Source: Cryptomeria japonica (lineage: Eukaryota; Streptophyta; Pinopsida; Cupressales; Cupressaceae). From it: a DNA stretch of 64,000 nucleotides. The position numbers and the translations under genes were made by a program. Below the pieces are notes generated by a model. It ran no database searches. It worked only from the letters and a program-made list of their open reading frames with translations, and was not told the DNA's origin. Position 1 is the stretch's first letter, and every line of letters starts with the position of its first letter. The stretch covers positions 224,867,415 through 224,931,414 of the forward strand of contig NC_081410.1 in the NCBI RefSeq assembly GCF_030272615.1. Reading direction: 5' to 3'. Below, one piece after another: positions 23,337 to 34,061 of this stretch.

Positions 23337-26300
23337 TTATCATGGATGTGGACCTGTTGACATAGATTGCAAATAACTATGATCATGTTGCCAAGTGTGT
23401 TAGAAATGTAAATGGGGGATCTTTAATTGAGATAAACGATGATGAGTTTAGGAAAGTGTTCAAACTTAGTGAAGTGTCAAATTATTTAGAGCCCATTAAT
23501 TTTGAAACACTTGCACAAGTCTATAATGTGCAGAGAGATCACCTCAGGAGTGGCCCTTTGAAAGATTTTTTTGTCAAAATAGGAGGACTGACTGTTGTAG
23601 GCCCTAGTACCATGGAACCTTTCTCTCTAAATTTATTCACTTTTAGGGTTAAAGGGATGTATTGGTCCCTATGTCAAATTTTTGGGGAAGATACTGAAAC
23701 AACCATGCCAACCCACTATATGCTTATGCTAGCACAGATTTTGAACCCATCTCTGGCAGTAACTTTTCACTTTGCACCTTATCTTACTGATGCCATTCAT
23801 GAAGGGTCAATTGGGATAAAATATGCTAAGGTAGATGGACCTTTTGGATGGTATTCTCTTCTTATGCACATGTTTTTATTCAAAGGTGCTGATTATTTTG
23901 CTAGTGAAATGGACCTGATTAAGGAAAAGGATGATGAGGAGACGCATGTTCAATTGTGAAGCACAATTTTGTCTTGGGATAGAGAGGATGCAATTTATTT
24001 GAAGTTTGATAGATGTTTACATCTAGGCTTAGGATCCTCTTGTGCCCACAAAACCCCAAAATTCCTAAAGCTCTCCTTGAATTCCTTGCCTAAGGATTTT
24101 GCTCAAGATATTAAGATTGTTCACAACTGGGGTGATATATACTTGTACCTTGTCTCTACTCTATTCAGAGTTTATGGTTTCAAAGGAACTCCATATTTGC
24201 TCCCCTATCAAGTCCCATTGAAGATAGGAATTGCAAAGGTCCTGAGGCAAATCGGGGGTTTGCAAGAAGCAGAATTAACAAATAGGGGGAAAGGGACAGT
24301 TTTCCCAACTATCACCATTACACATCAATTTGTAATCACCAAGGGTGGTTGGAAATGTTTTGATGATTTCTTTCAACCCTACAGGTTTTCTACTGCAATA
24401 TCAAGGTTTGTTGACCCTGAAGACTTTTTTAATGGTATGTTCAGGAAGAGAGCCATATGTAAAGGTAGACCACACCAGTTCCATTTTCCTAAGGATTTGA
24501 TCAGGATTGAGTTTAACCTTGATGAACAGGAATTGAGAAAGGGAAAATGGATAGCATATAAGAGGGCTCTTGATTTTATCCACCAATTTGATATTGGTTA
24601 TGACCCTTTGTCTATTTTTACTCCCTTTGAGGAAAAGGCTAAATTCTTGATACTTTATTTTGAAGATTTGGTGCAAACCTTAAAGGAGAAAATGGAAGTT
24701 ATATTGAAAAATGATCCTAAAAAGGGTAAGTTGGTTCTAGCCAAGCCTGCCTTTGCTAAGGCCATCCCTCAAGGTGAGTATGTGATGCACAAGAGGCCAA
24801 AGTATAGTGTGCTAGTGCCAATTAGGGGTGAGCCTTCTACTTCAAAGGGGAAAAGAGAAATAGAAGATATAGTTGAAATCCAAGATTCCCCTAAAAGGCA
24901 AAGGGTGGGAAAAGAGGTGCAAATAGGTGAGCCTTTATACTCTCCATCCCAATCCCCAATCCATGTGGGAGATGAACATGTAGTGGCTGAGTAATTATTG
25001 CAGTTAGGAAGCCTTGGGGAGATTGCCTATACTTATGAAGAAGTACAAGAAGGGATGCCTGAAGAGCCACCAAGTGCTGAGATGGATTTGACTACAGAGG
25101 AGTTTAAAGGAAAGGAGTTAGACCCTATCATCAAACAAGCTAGTGAAGAATTCCTGGCTGATAATAATTTTGTTACAACAGGATCTTTCATGCAATTTGT
25201 TTGGAAACAAAATATAGAGAAATTCAAAGCCAAATGTGAGAAGAGGCAAAATGAACAGCCCCAAAAAGATGCATCTGTAGTGGAGGAAGAAGTAAAACAA
25301 GAAATGATAATAGAATTCAAAACCATTACTCCCGAGCAGGGGAGAGAAATGGTAGCAAAAGTTGGTGTACTAATTCTCCCTGAGTGGGATATAGCAGATG
25401 CACTAGTCCTTGAAGTAGTAAAGAAAGAAACAAAGCCCTTAGAAGGAGTGACATTTAGCAAGGACCATGTTGCTTTGGTCATGTGGTCTCTAAGGAGGGA
25501 TGAGAGCAAAAAGAGAAAGGACACTTCAGGGTCCAGCTACCTTGGAGGTATGATTGTGAAAAGAGTGCAGGATACAGGGGTAGTAGAAGCTGCCAGCACA
25601 GTTTTGGAATCAGCAAAATTCAGTGTGGCAGTAGTCGAGAAGGAAGCCAAGGAAAAGGTTGACCTCCAGATCAAACTAGAGATGATTCTAAAGGCTTATA
25701 ATGAAGCCAAAGGAGAGATAGCCCACAGGGATAGTATCATTGCCAAGTTGAATAATCAATTAGCGGGGCAATACCAGAAAGGTGAATCTTCCACTTTATT
25801 GATTGCCTCTTCTCCAACAAAACCTCCACCCACCAGTCCAATCAATGAATTTCCTCCTTCTCCTATGACTTTTGGTTTTCAATCAACTGAGACCATACAA
25901 GATGAAATGGAAAAGTTGAAGCAGGCTTAGGCCCTGTTTGCAATTAAGTATGAGGAAAAGGTCAGAGGCACAATCTTGAAATTTGTTGACACAGTAGGAG
26001 CTTCTATTGTGTACATTTATATGAAAAGAATTTTGAATATGTTGATTGATCTAAAAGAAGACAAGGCTACTTTGGAGCCAGTTTTGAATAAGTGGATGCC
26101 TAGAGAGGTGGATTTAGAACTTATGTGTTCATCTTATGAAGAGGCAGAGGCTGATGCAAATATTAAATCCACTTGTGATTTAGTAAAAAGCATGACCAGG
26201 TTAGTAGAAGAAAGGGTCGGTGTAAAGAGAAAGGCCAACTTGTATAGAAGAGAATATGCTAACCATAAGTTTGAATTGTTTCCCAGGGGTTTTGTTAGTC

Positions 26301-26434
26301 CAAGTCAATTGAAAGATGAAAAGGTGTGGCTTGATGAGCTAGGATATAACTTGTCTCAATGGATAAATGAAGTCATCAATACAGATGACACATCTTTATT
26401 TATTCAGACAATTGAAGAAATTGAGAAAATGTAG

Positions 26435-27542
26435 TCACATTATGGTTTTTTTGGAGACAAAGGTTAAGAAATTAAGAAACACATGGAAAGGTTAAATAAA
26501 CTGAAGAACAAAATTGTTAACTTCTCCTGGCCTAGTGATGACATGTTCCAAGAGTGGAAAAACAAGTAAGCAGTGCAAGAAGAGGAGGTTCAAGAACAGT
26601 TAGAAGATGTTGCAGCGGAATAACAAACTTTAAAGTCGTTAGGAATTGAAAATGGTTGTAACAAAGTTTTCCTAGGAAATTTCGAAGCTTGTTTTGCATC
26701 CATATCATTATAAATGGATACCAGGATTTTAGGAAAAAGGATCACAAGAATTTGTAAAGAAACTCTACTGAAATATATCTAGGGTTTTTTCGTTCTTTTA
26801 GGATTCACCTTGAGTTATGTAATATTTTCAAAAAATGAATATTAATATACAGATCAAAACTTTCTGAGCCTAAATCTTCGTTGTCTTCTAGTGTACATTC
26901 ATTAGTTTACTGATTTCTTTTGAATAATTTGGGGTTATTTGATTGAATAGGGATTGCAAGGCAATCTTACAGATATGTTTTAGGCCTTTCTCTTCAAGAG
27001 AGGAATTAAATATAAGTGAAATATCTATATTAGTAAATCAATTGTTTGCTGCTTTGAATTTGATAAATGGTTTTAGCTTAAAGGGAAAGAACTTATATAT
27101 ATGTCAGGCATATATTAGGTTAATGAAAGCCGAAGTGATGAGATGTATGAGAATATCTAGATTTAGAACTCTTGTTTAAAATTGGGTAACTTTGTAGCCT
27201 GGATAAGGCACTGATATCAATTGTAGAGTTTTTTCTATCTTTCTTGGGGTCAAGGCTGAAAATGAACACATGTTTTCTTTTAATGTTTCAGTATTATTGA
27301 GGTGATGAGGTTCATAGGTTTTTAGCATTGGTTTGTTGTGGATCTCATATTAAAATTGTGACAGTATTCACGAGAGGTATACCCACCTGAGCTTGAAATA
27401 AGATTAAAGTGTAGAAGGTTTTGTAGAAACCTTGTTATATGTTATTCTGGAGTTCTATTTTCTTTTTGTCCTCTCCACATGCAATAGAGGCTTTCAATTT
27501 TCTTACAGAGGGGATCAGGGATATTAGAATTTGAGAACAACA
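26435..27542 (+). other. Q 3' non-coding region
   Basis: After the last long open segment there are short open remnants to about 26620, then about 0.9 kb of AT-rich sequence without a recognisable gene. It ends at the Q terminus GAACAACA. No similarity to the first few hundred bases of Q was seen. Confidence 0.5.
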
Positions 27543-27547
27543 CTACT

Positions 27548-28560
27548 GATGTAGTAGACAACTCTCTCTTTTCCTTGTTCATCATGATGTGCTAGGAGAT
27601 CACCTAAGGAGTTTGTTGCAGCTATATATAGGAGTAATGGTTTCCCATGCACGAGTGGAACCAAGATCGGTGTGGACAAAAGATATTCTTTTAGTGTCTC
27701 GAATGCCTCTTGGCATTGTTGTGTCCATTTGAATGTGACGCCTTTCTTTAAAAGATGTTGAAATGGATGGCACTTTTCTACCAATTGGGAAATGAAACAC
27801 ATTATGGACTGTAATCCGCCTTGCATACTTTTGAGTTGCTTGAATGTAGTAGGTGATGTTATGTCTAAAATAGCTTTCACTTTCTTTGGATCTATCTAAA
27901 TGTCGCGATTGGATACAATGAAGCCCAATATTTTGTCGAACGTTACCCCAAAGACATATTTTTTTGGATTGAGTCTTACATTGTATTGCTCAAGTTTATC
28001 AAATATCTTAGCCAATATATCTAGATGACTATCCCTTGTGTTGGTCTTTTCTAGTAAGTCATCTACATAGTCCTCCATGATTGTGTGTATCATGTCATGG
28101 AATAAGGTGGTCATTGCCCTTTGATAAGTGGTGCCTGCATTTTTAAGGCCGAATGGCATCACATTCCAACAATATGTACCCCATGGACAAGTGAACACTG
28201 TTTTAGGTTGGTCTTCTGGTGCAATTTTGATTTGATTATAACTAGAAAAACCATCCATGAGTGATAGCATTTCATTTCAAGCTGTCAAGTCCACTATGAT
28301 GTTTGTGCTAGGCAGTGGAAAGTCATCTTTTGGGCAAGCCTTGTTGAGATCTCTAAAGTCGGTGCAGATCCTAATACCTCTAGTATGCTTGGATATCGAG
28401 ACTAGATTTAAAATCCATTCAGCATAGTCTATGGGCCTAATGAAACCCGCGTCTAACAATTTTTGTAGCTCAATTTTGACTAACAAGGTTATGTGAGGGC
28501 GCATCTTCCTGAGCTTCTACTTATATGGTTTTACTTCTAGAAGTAATGACAAACGATGTA
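27548..28560 (-). pseudogene. Element M reverse transcriptase and first half of RNase H
   Basis: This region copies the element RNA into DNA. On the minus strand the RT starts in a MRPHITLLVKIELQKLLDAG segment. Then come RICTDFRDLNKACPKDDFPL, the MDGFSSYNQIKIAP block, the NVMPFGLKNAGTTYQRAM block and the catalytic YVDD at 28058-28069. The thumb and connection follow with FKQLKSMQGGLQ, then the start of RNase H through ERVVYYIS at the Q insertion point. Stops lie between the three open segments (27896, 28273). The equivalent of M's linker to RT upstream at 28505-28560 is recognisable but poorly preserved. The gene continues at 19868 on the other side of Q. Confidence 0.92.
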
Positions 28561-29032
28561 AGACCAATTCAAGATCTAATTTTTGTTGTTATTTTCTTGT
28601 CCATGATGTGAGGAATAAAATGGTAATTCGCCAAGTCTATGATAATTTGCTTCACCTTGGCTAACGTTTTGTTACAGTCAAACATCTGAGTACACTAATC
28701 AACAAATACATATTACTGAGAATATGAACAGTGAATACTCAAGGATCTAAACTCTCAATACTAGATCAATATTCTACAAATCCAAAAAAAAAAACACTGC
28801 ACTAGAACAAATTTTTAGAAAAGGGATTCTATATGCATCATGATTAGAATTAGAATAAATGCCCTCTAAATAGACAAGTGCGCCATTTATCTTACCAAAA
28901 AAAAGGAAGTCTCAAGCAGAGCTCAAAATTAAGTTTACATCTATATTAGGGTTACATCAAAATTAAGTTTACATCTATATTAAAGGTAGATAATTTTCTC
29001 TTTTTCTATTGGATTTAGGGATTTCGCTAGGT
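28561..29032 (-). other. Degraded spacer of M upstream of RT
   Basis: A frame starting HLAKSLNP just left of N corresponds to the segment ahead of RT in element P. The following ~400 bp do not match and contain a ~24-bp duplicated stretch (aaattaagtttacatctata twice, near 28930 and 28962). This may be a small unrecognised insertion or expansion. Confidence 0.4.
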
Positions 29033-29037
29033 GAATG

Positions 29038-29412
29038 TGTTAGAGTATTCAGGGTCTTTACTTGATTAATTAAACAACATTTGTTTAATTATTTAAGTTC
29101 CCTTTATCTCTTTTACACTTAAGCTAACTTTAGGTGCATAATAATTAATTCTTTTATTAATTATTATGTGCAAACCTATGGTTTTCCCTTTTAGGGTTTC
29201 TTGACCTATTAGAGGTTAATTTTTTTCTTTGTATCATGGATTGATTGATTATCACATTATACATTTTGTGAGTATTGAGCTCTCATCTTTTTGAGCATAT
29301 TTTTTGTGTATTGGTTTTTTTGTTGTTGCTTCCTTGCTTCTCCGTGTTCCATCTTTATTTCAACTTGTAGAGATCTTTTGGGCTCATGTGGTGTTGTATT
29401 TCTCAACTCTCA
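29038..29412 (+). repeat. Element N 5' LTR
   Basis: 375 bp, matching 31458-31830. It is followed by ta and the primer binding site. Confidence 0.93.
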
Positions 29413-29426
29413 TATGGTATCAGAGC

Positions 29427-31447
29427 TTTAGATCTATAGCTATATGTTCTTCTTTTGAGATTTTTTGCATTTGAAGCAGGTCTGGGGTTTTTCAAAAGTT
29501 TTAATGCACCTAGGGATAGGCCTTTTTCTGAGCACTTTGGGCCTAAACAAACTTCACCATCATGCTTAGAAGGCCCAAAAACCCCTATGGTCATATAAAA
29601 ATTAACCTATTTTGACTTTTGAGCCTTTGGGAGTATTTTTTCTCCAGTACTAGGTCGTACGACCCTGGCATGCAATTCAAGAAAAATTCAAAAAAATAAA
29701 AAATGCCTTTTTACGGCATGCAAGCCGAATGATTTTTTTGAAAAAGAAAACAATTCAAAAAATCAAAAAAATAAAAATTGCAAAATTTTTTTAAGAAAAA
29801 TCAAAAATCAAAATTTGGGGTTTCCCCACGGTACTCAAGGTACCGTGGGGCCCCCTAGCTGTCACATTACTCTGCCATGTTAGAGTGGGCCCCCCATTAG
29901 TGCCTTCCCTCTAGCTACCATCGACACTCACCTCCGTAGCCCCCGTCGACACCCTCCTCACTGGCCACCAACGTCCGCCCCCGCCGACCGCCACAGCAAC
30001 CCCGCTGGCCACCGCAGCCCTACCCGTGGCCTGCTTGCGCTCCACCGTCATTCGGCCTCCCTTCTGCCGCCCACACCCACTAGAAACCCAACTCTCCCCA
30101 CCACTGTTGGCCACTGCAGCTCCACCCACTTGCTATCGACGCGCTACCCACAGGCCACCTCCACCCGCCTGCCACCATACAGCCACCCTTTTTGCCTCTT
30201 TTAGGGGGGGTTGGTTTTTTTATCATAACTTGTGAAAATGGAGTCTTTTTTTTTAAAACAAATAGGCATCAGAAAGTTGGTTTTGATACGGACCTCGTGG
30301 TGTTGGAATTTTTTTCCAATTTTTCTATTTGACTATACTTTTTTCTAGTTAAAGTGGGGTTTCTTGTTTGCACTTTCGGGGTCGTAGAATGAGCATCCGA
30401 ACTCTATTTTTTTTTAAACTTTATATCGTTGGAAATATTGTTCTATGTACTTTCCATCAATATGAGTTTTATTTCCAGATTCTTCTCCAGGGATTTTTTA
30501 TTCAATTTTTTGCTTTTCAGCACTCTGGTAAATCTCTTGGTTGTTTCAGGTCTTGGGATCTCTTTCTCTGAGTAGGATGTCTCGATTTTGGTTGTTCTTT
30601 CTGTTTCTAGTCTTCTTATCATTGTAGCATTTCATTTATGCAAACGCACTAAGATAAAGTGCCATCATGCATTGTTTACTTGTGATCTTGCACATCTTGT
30701 GCCTTATTGTACATGCACTACTTATAAAGTGCCATGGGGGGGGTTTGATGTTTGCCTTTTGTTTACCATCTACCTTTGTCCAATGAGTGTTCCTTCCATG
30801 AAATTTGCTTCATGATGTGTTTCAATTGAGTGTTCCTTCCATGACAGTATGTACTTTCTCAGCACCTTCGATGTTCCTGGTTCTTCGTCATGTAGTTCTT
30901 GTTGGCCGTTCTTTTCAGTGTACCTGTCCCTCTCCATTTTTCAGCATTATGGGGAGGTTTTTCCTGTTGGTTCTAATTCTTCCTTGGTTCGATTGATCAT
31001 CTCTTCAAGATTTGGTTTCTCATGCCATCTATATCTTTGAGTTCAATAGTTTGCCTTTGTTTTCCATCTGATTCGAGTAGTGTCATTTGAGGGCACTCGT
31101 ATAGATTACAGTCTTCTCTACCTGGTCATGTTCTATTTTAGTGGAGGTTCTTCAGATTAGCAGTTATTCTTTGATAGTGGTTGCAGGTTCTTCATGCTTC
31201 AGTAATTCTTTTGATCTTCTCTTGTTCCTATCTTTTTGGAACATTCTTGTTTGGAGGCTTTTTCAGTCCTTCACTTGCCTTTTCCATCTCTGTTTGGAGT
31301 AGAGTTTTTTTCCCACATGGTTTTCTCTATTTCTTGGGTTCATAGAGATTTGGTTGTATTTGGGTACCTGATCAAACCTTGTTGTCGGGACCCATCTTTC
31401 CTGCTTTCAGTAGTTGTTCTAGGTTTTATCTTCTCCCTAAGTCTAGC
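29427..31447 (+). other. Interior of element N, non-coding
   Basis: No conserved protein domain on either strand. The segment at about 29880-30200 is strikingly GC-rich (runs of ccgcc, ccacc) compared with the rest of the window and could be a captured piece of host sequence. The remainder, up to 31440, is T-rich. Confidence 0.6.
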
Positions 31448-31457
31448 TTAAGGGGGG

Positions 31458-31830
31458 TGTTAGAGTATTCAGGGTCTTTAATTGATTAATTAAACAACAT
31501 TTGTTTAATTATTTAAGTTCCCTTTATCTCTTTTACACTTAAGCTAACTTTAGGTGCATAATAATTAATTCTTTTATTAATTATTATGTGCAAACCTAGG
31601 GTTTTCCCTTTTAGGGTTTCTTGACCTATTAGAGGTTAATTCTTTTCTTTGTATCATGGATTGATTAATTATCACATTACACATTTTGTGAGTATTGAGC
31701 TCTCAACTTTTTGAGCATATTTTCTATGTATTGGTTTTTTTGTTGTTGCTTCCTTGCTTCTCCTTGTAATAGGTTTATTTCAGCTTGCAGAGATCTTTTG
31801 GGCTCCTGTGGTGTTGTATTTCTCCTCTCA
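31458..31830 (+). repeat. Element N 3' LTR
   Basis: 373 bp, from TGTTAGAGTA to CTCTCA. It differs from the 5' LTR mostly in its last 80 bases. It is followed by cg and then the gaatg duplication. Confidence 0.92.
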
Positions 31831-31837
31831 CGGAATG

Positions 31838-32700
31838 TTACAAACTTTCTTAGCATCAGCGATGTTGATTTCCTCAGTTTCTTCTACCAATAATGTTGAT
31901 TCTTCTTTATCAATAGGTAGAGCATCCATTATGTTATTAGGAATGTGTTCTACTTTGTTATCATTATCTTGATTAGGAGAGGAGCTTGCTTCTCCAAAAT
32001 ATGTAGTTCTATCTAGATCTATTGCAAAGCCAGCCGTGTGATCATTATAAGGGAGTCCATCCCTTGCACCCAAGAATTCAGCTATGGCTTCATCATTTTG
32101 AAACCAATCTAATTGTGGTTTTCCTTTTTTCCCCCAGTCAATCAAATATGGATGTATAAGGGGTAAGTCTTTGTTCCCTGTTGTCATAGAAGATCCTGAT
32201 ACCATGCATACTTGGTTATGACCTAATGTGTCCTCATCATAAATCGGTGGTGGGTTGTCTTCATTATCAAATGGGAATTCATAGTCATGAGAATCTATGA
32301 CACTTTCTATGTATCTTTCACTTTCTAATTTTGTGTCACTTATCTGCTCTTGTTCTTGTAACTTAGTTTGCTGTAGATTAGTGGATCTTCTTTGTATTGT
32401 GGATACCCTTCTTAATCCTGTTATTAGCCTTTGTAGTCTTTCTTCATCTGACTCAAATGGAGGAGTTAGAATTGTTTCCCTTGGCAAAAGTATTGATAGC
32501 AACCAAGGATTTGGCTCATTTGTTGGTGTTAAGCCTATATCTACTACCATGTTTGCTTTTGCATATGTTTCAGGTACTATACTTCTAGATGACTCTGTGC
32601 TAGTTTCTTGTAGAAGTTACCTCATGTCTTCACCATTTGATTCCACAATAGGAGATGTTGGTGCTCTCTTTCTTTTCTGAAATGAAGAGGAATACATTCT
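31838..32700 (-). pseudogene. Element M pol, region between G-patch and RT
   Basis: An open minus-strand stretch of ~240 codons (31828-32550) is acidic and poorly structured. It corresponds in position to the long acidic linker ahead of RT in element P (45431-46700). It stops at the N insertion point in the middle of the linker; the continuation is at 29037. No catalytic motif is present. A DWF-x-NDEAIAEFLGARD segment is distinctive but not recognised. Confidence 0.65.
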
Positions 32701-32715
32701 TATTAATGATTGATT

Positions 32716-32961
32716 CTAAGGTATATATTCTAAGGGTAACCTAGGCTTGTTCAGTATATCTAATGTACGTTGTCTGGCTTCTATTATTTGTGGTACATGT
32801 TTATATCCCAGGCCTTGATTCTTTGGGTTTTCATGTGGCAAAAAAGGTTCTAATATTCCTTGCTTTTGTAGTCCCAATCCTATGGTGCCATCATACCCGT
32901 ATTTTTGTAACATCTTGAAGTCATTGCCATATTGATGTAGAGGTAACCTGGGTACTGTCAT
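32716..32961 (-). pseudogene. Element M G-patch domain
   Basis: The minus strand reads MLQKYGYDGTIGLGLQKQGI, with EPF and KNQGLGYK shortly after. This is the glycine pattern of a G-patch, a short RNA-binding or RNA-factor-contacting module that some retroelement polyproteins carry. Element P has the same module at about 44980-45120, so it is ancestral to this lineage. It lies between protease and RT. A frame break separates it from the linker downstream. Confidence 0.75.
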
Positions 32962-33098
32962 GTCATATTCTTCTCTGTATATCCAATGATTGACATCTTC
33001 ATTTAGAGATTCTTCTTGTAAGTCTCCACATCTAATGAAAGAGCATGAATCAAAGTACTTTACTATCCTTTTCCTTTAACTTTTTTCATTGTTGTGTT

Positions 33099-34055
33099 CT
33101 AAGGCTTCCCAAAGGACCTAGGAGAAAAAGATGATTGTTTGCCATTTGAGGTACTCGAAATGGAATATTCTCCACAACCAACTTCCTTAATCTGCAAAGA
33201 AGATGTGGTTGGTGTATTTTTCTCTGTTTCTTTGATTGATAATGATTCCATTTGTAAGTGAAGTGGGGCCTCTTGATTGTTTGGTAATTGATTGTTTGTG
33301 CTTTCCCTTAAATCATTACAGTGTTGAAAAGGGTTTGGGTCACCATGGATAGTGATCTCTATGCCATTGTATGGGAACTTCACACATTGGTGAAAATTTG
33401 ATGGTACTTCTTGCATGGTATGTATCCATGGGTGACCTAGTAGCATATTGTACCCCAATTATATGTCTAGGACCCAAAAGATGATGTTTATTGTAACCGG
33501 TCCTACTTGTACTGGAAAAGTCACCACACCCTTAGAGGGGTGTTCCTCATCATCATAGGCTTTGATATTGATTCTCTTGGTAGAATAAATTTAATGTTTT
33601 AAATATCCCAAAGCTTTGATCAAATGTAGTGTGCATATATTAAGCCCAACTCCACCATCTATAAGAACTCTTCAAACCTTCTTTCGGTGAACCAAAGCTT
33701 ATAAGTGCAAGGGATCATTATGCATGGGTCGGTCTGTAGGTACATCATGTTCAGTGAATGTGACCTTTGAAGCTGCCAAGTTTCCAACCGTGGATTGGAA
33801 TGTGTTCTCATCAATATCTCTAGCAACAACTGAATCTTGTAAGGCTTTATCCAGGACTGCCTTATGAGCCGGTGAGATGTGCAATAACTCAAATAATGAA
33901 ATTTGGGCTGGAGTTTGCTTCAACTGATCCACCATATTGTAGTTGCTAGTTATTGAAGGGGGGTTTGAAGGCACCCCTTGTAATGTTACCTTTGATCTTC
34001 TAGTGATAACAACAAAATCTTTGCTTTTAGGATTCACTGTGATTGTAGCCACCAT
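33099..34055 (-). pseudogene. Element M protease region
   Basis: The motif VLIDGGVGLNICT at about 33650-33690 (minus) is the Tat-type retropepsin active-site region, with D-G-G where many retroviral proteases have D-S/T-G. After it come YLKH and a stop, then the GPVTINIIF and YNMLLGHPWIH segments typical of the second half of these proteases. Upstream (33699-34055) is a linker with an HISPAHKAVLDKAL helix. Stops separate three open segments. Element P carries the same order at 44144-44790. It would cut the polyprotein during particle maturation. Confidence 0.82.
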
Positions 34056-34061
34056 TTCATT

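Larger units (their letters stand above)
21706..26434 (+). pseudogene. Q long reading frame, unrecognised protein, split by a solo LTR
   Basis: The frame starts at ATG 21706 (MSTNVAAKMKELV), is cut at 21930 by the solo LTR, and resumes at 23337 to the stop at 26432. It is about 1107 codons without the insert. Stops lie at 23369, 23957, 24992, 25928 and 26432, each one transition from a sense codon; the frame otherwise shows no shift. The N-terminal ~500 residues look globular. A conserved block, RVYGFKGTPYLLP at about residue 350, is shared with frame E. Then comes a charged low-complexity part with a basic KRQRVGK segment, an LPEWD motif shared in form with F, and helical coiled-coil-like segments near 25560-25780 and 25950-26430. 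No zinc knuckle, protease, RT or integrase motif is seen. It could be a structural or packaging protein of a non-autonomous element; that is inference. Short open continuations follow to about 26620. Confidence 0.7.
19874..27542 (+). mobile_element. Element Q: long single-frame element without visible LTRs, inserted in M
   Basis: Q begins TGTTATCACT and ends GAACAACA. It is flanked by ctatt (19869-19873) and ctact (27543-27547), a 5-bp target duplication with one mismatch. The boundaries are fixed by M's RNase H frame, which becomes continuous when Q is removed. Q is 7669 bp, or about 6.26 kb without its own nested solo LTR. Order: ~300-bp 5' end, tandem-repeat leader (~127-bp period), a ~400-bp stretch, a frame of about 1.1 thousand codons, and ~1.1 kb of non-coding 3' sequence. 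I found no direct repeat between the two ends, no reverse transcriptase and no transposase motif. E and F appear related. The TG/CA ends and 5-bp duplication suggest an LTR-retrotransposon-type integrase inserted it. Confidence 0.75.
29038..31832 (+). mobile_element. Element N: non-autonomous LTR retrotransposon
   Basis: The LTRs are 29038-29412 and 31458-31830, both starting TGTTAGAGTA and ending CTCTCA. A copia-like primer site TGGTATCAGAGC is at 29415-29426, and the polypurine tract TTAAGGGGGG at 31448-31457 abuts the 3' LTR. The target duplication gaatg lies at 29033-29037 and 31833-31837. The M frame around it confirms the target, and two extra bases (cg) lie between the 3' LTR end and the duplication. 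The ~2-kb interior has no gag, RT or integrase. LTRs differ by roughly 5% by eye. It was probably moved by a copia element. Confidence 0.92.

Noticed and set aside
25033-25524. Minus-strand frame of 163 codons opposite the Q frame
   Set aside because: Serine/phenylalanine-rich shadow of the coding strand; no domain.
29911-30235. Open frames in the GC-rich part of N
   Set aside because: They are proline/alanine/arginine-rich low-complexity on both strands, with no domain; open length is expected from GC-rich sequence.
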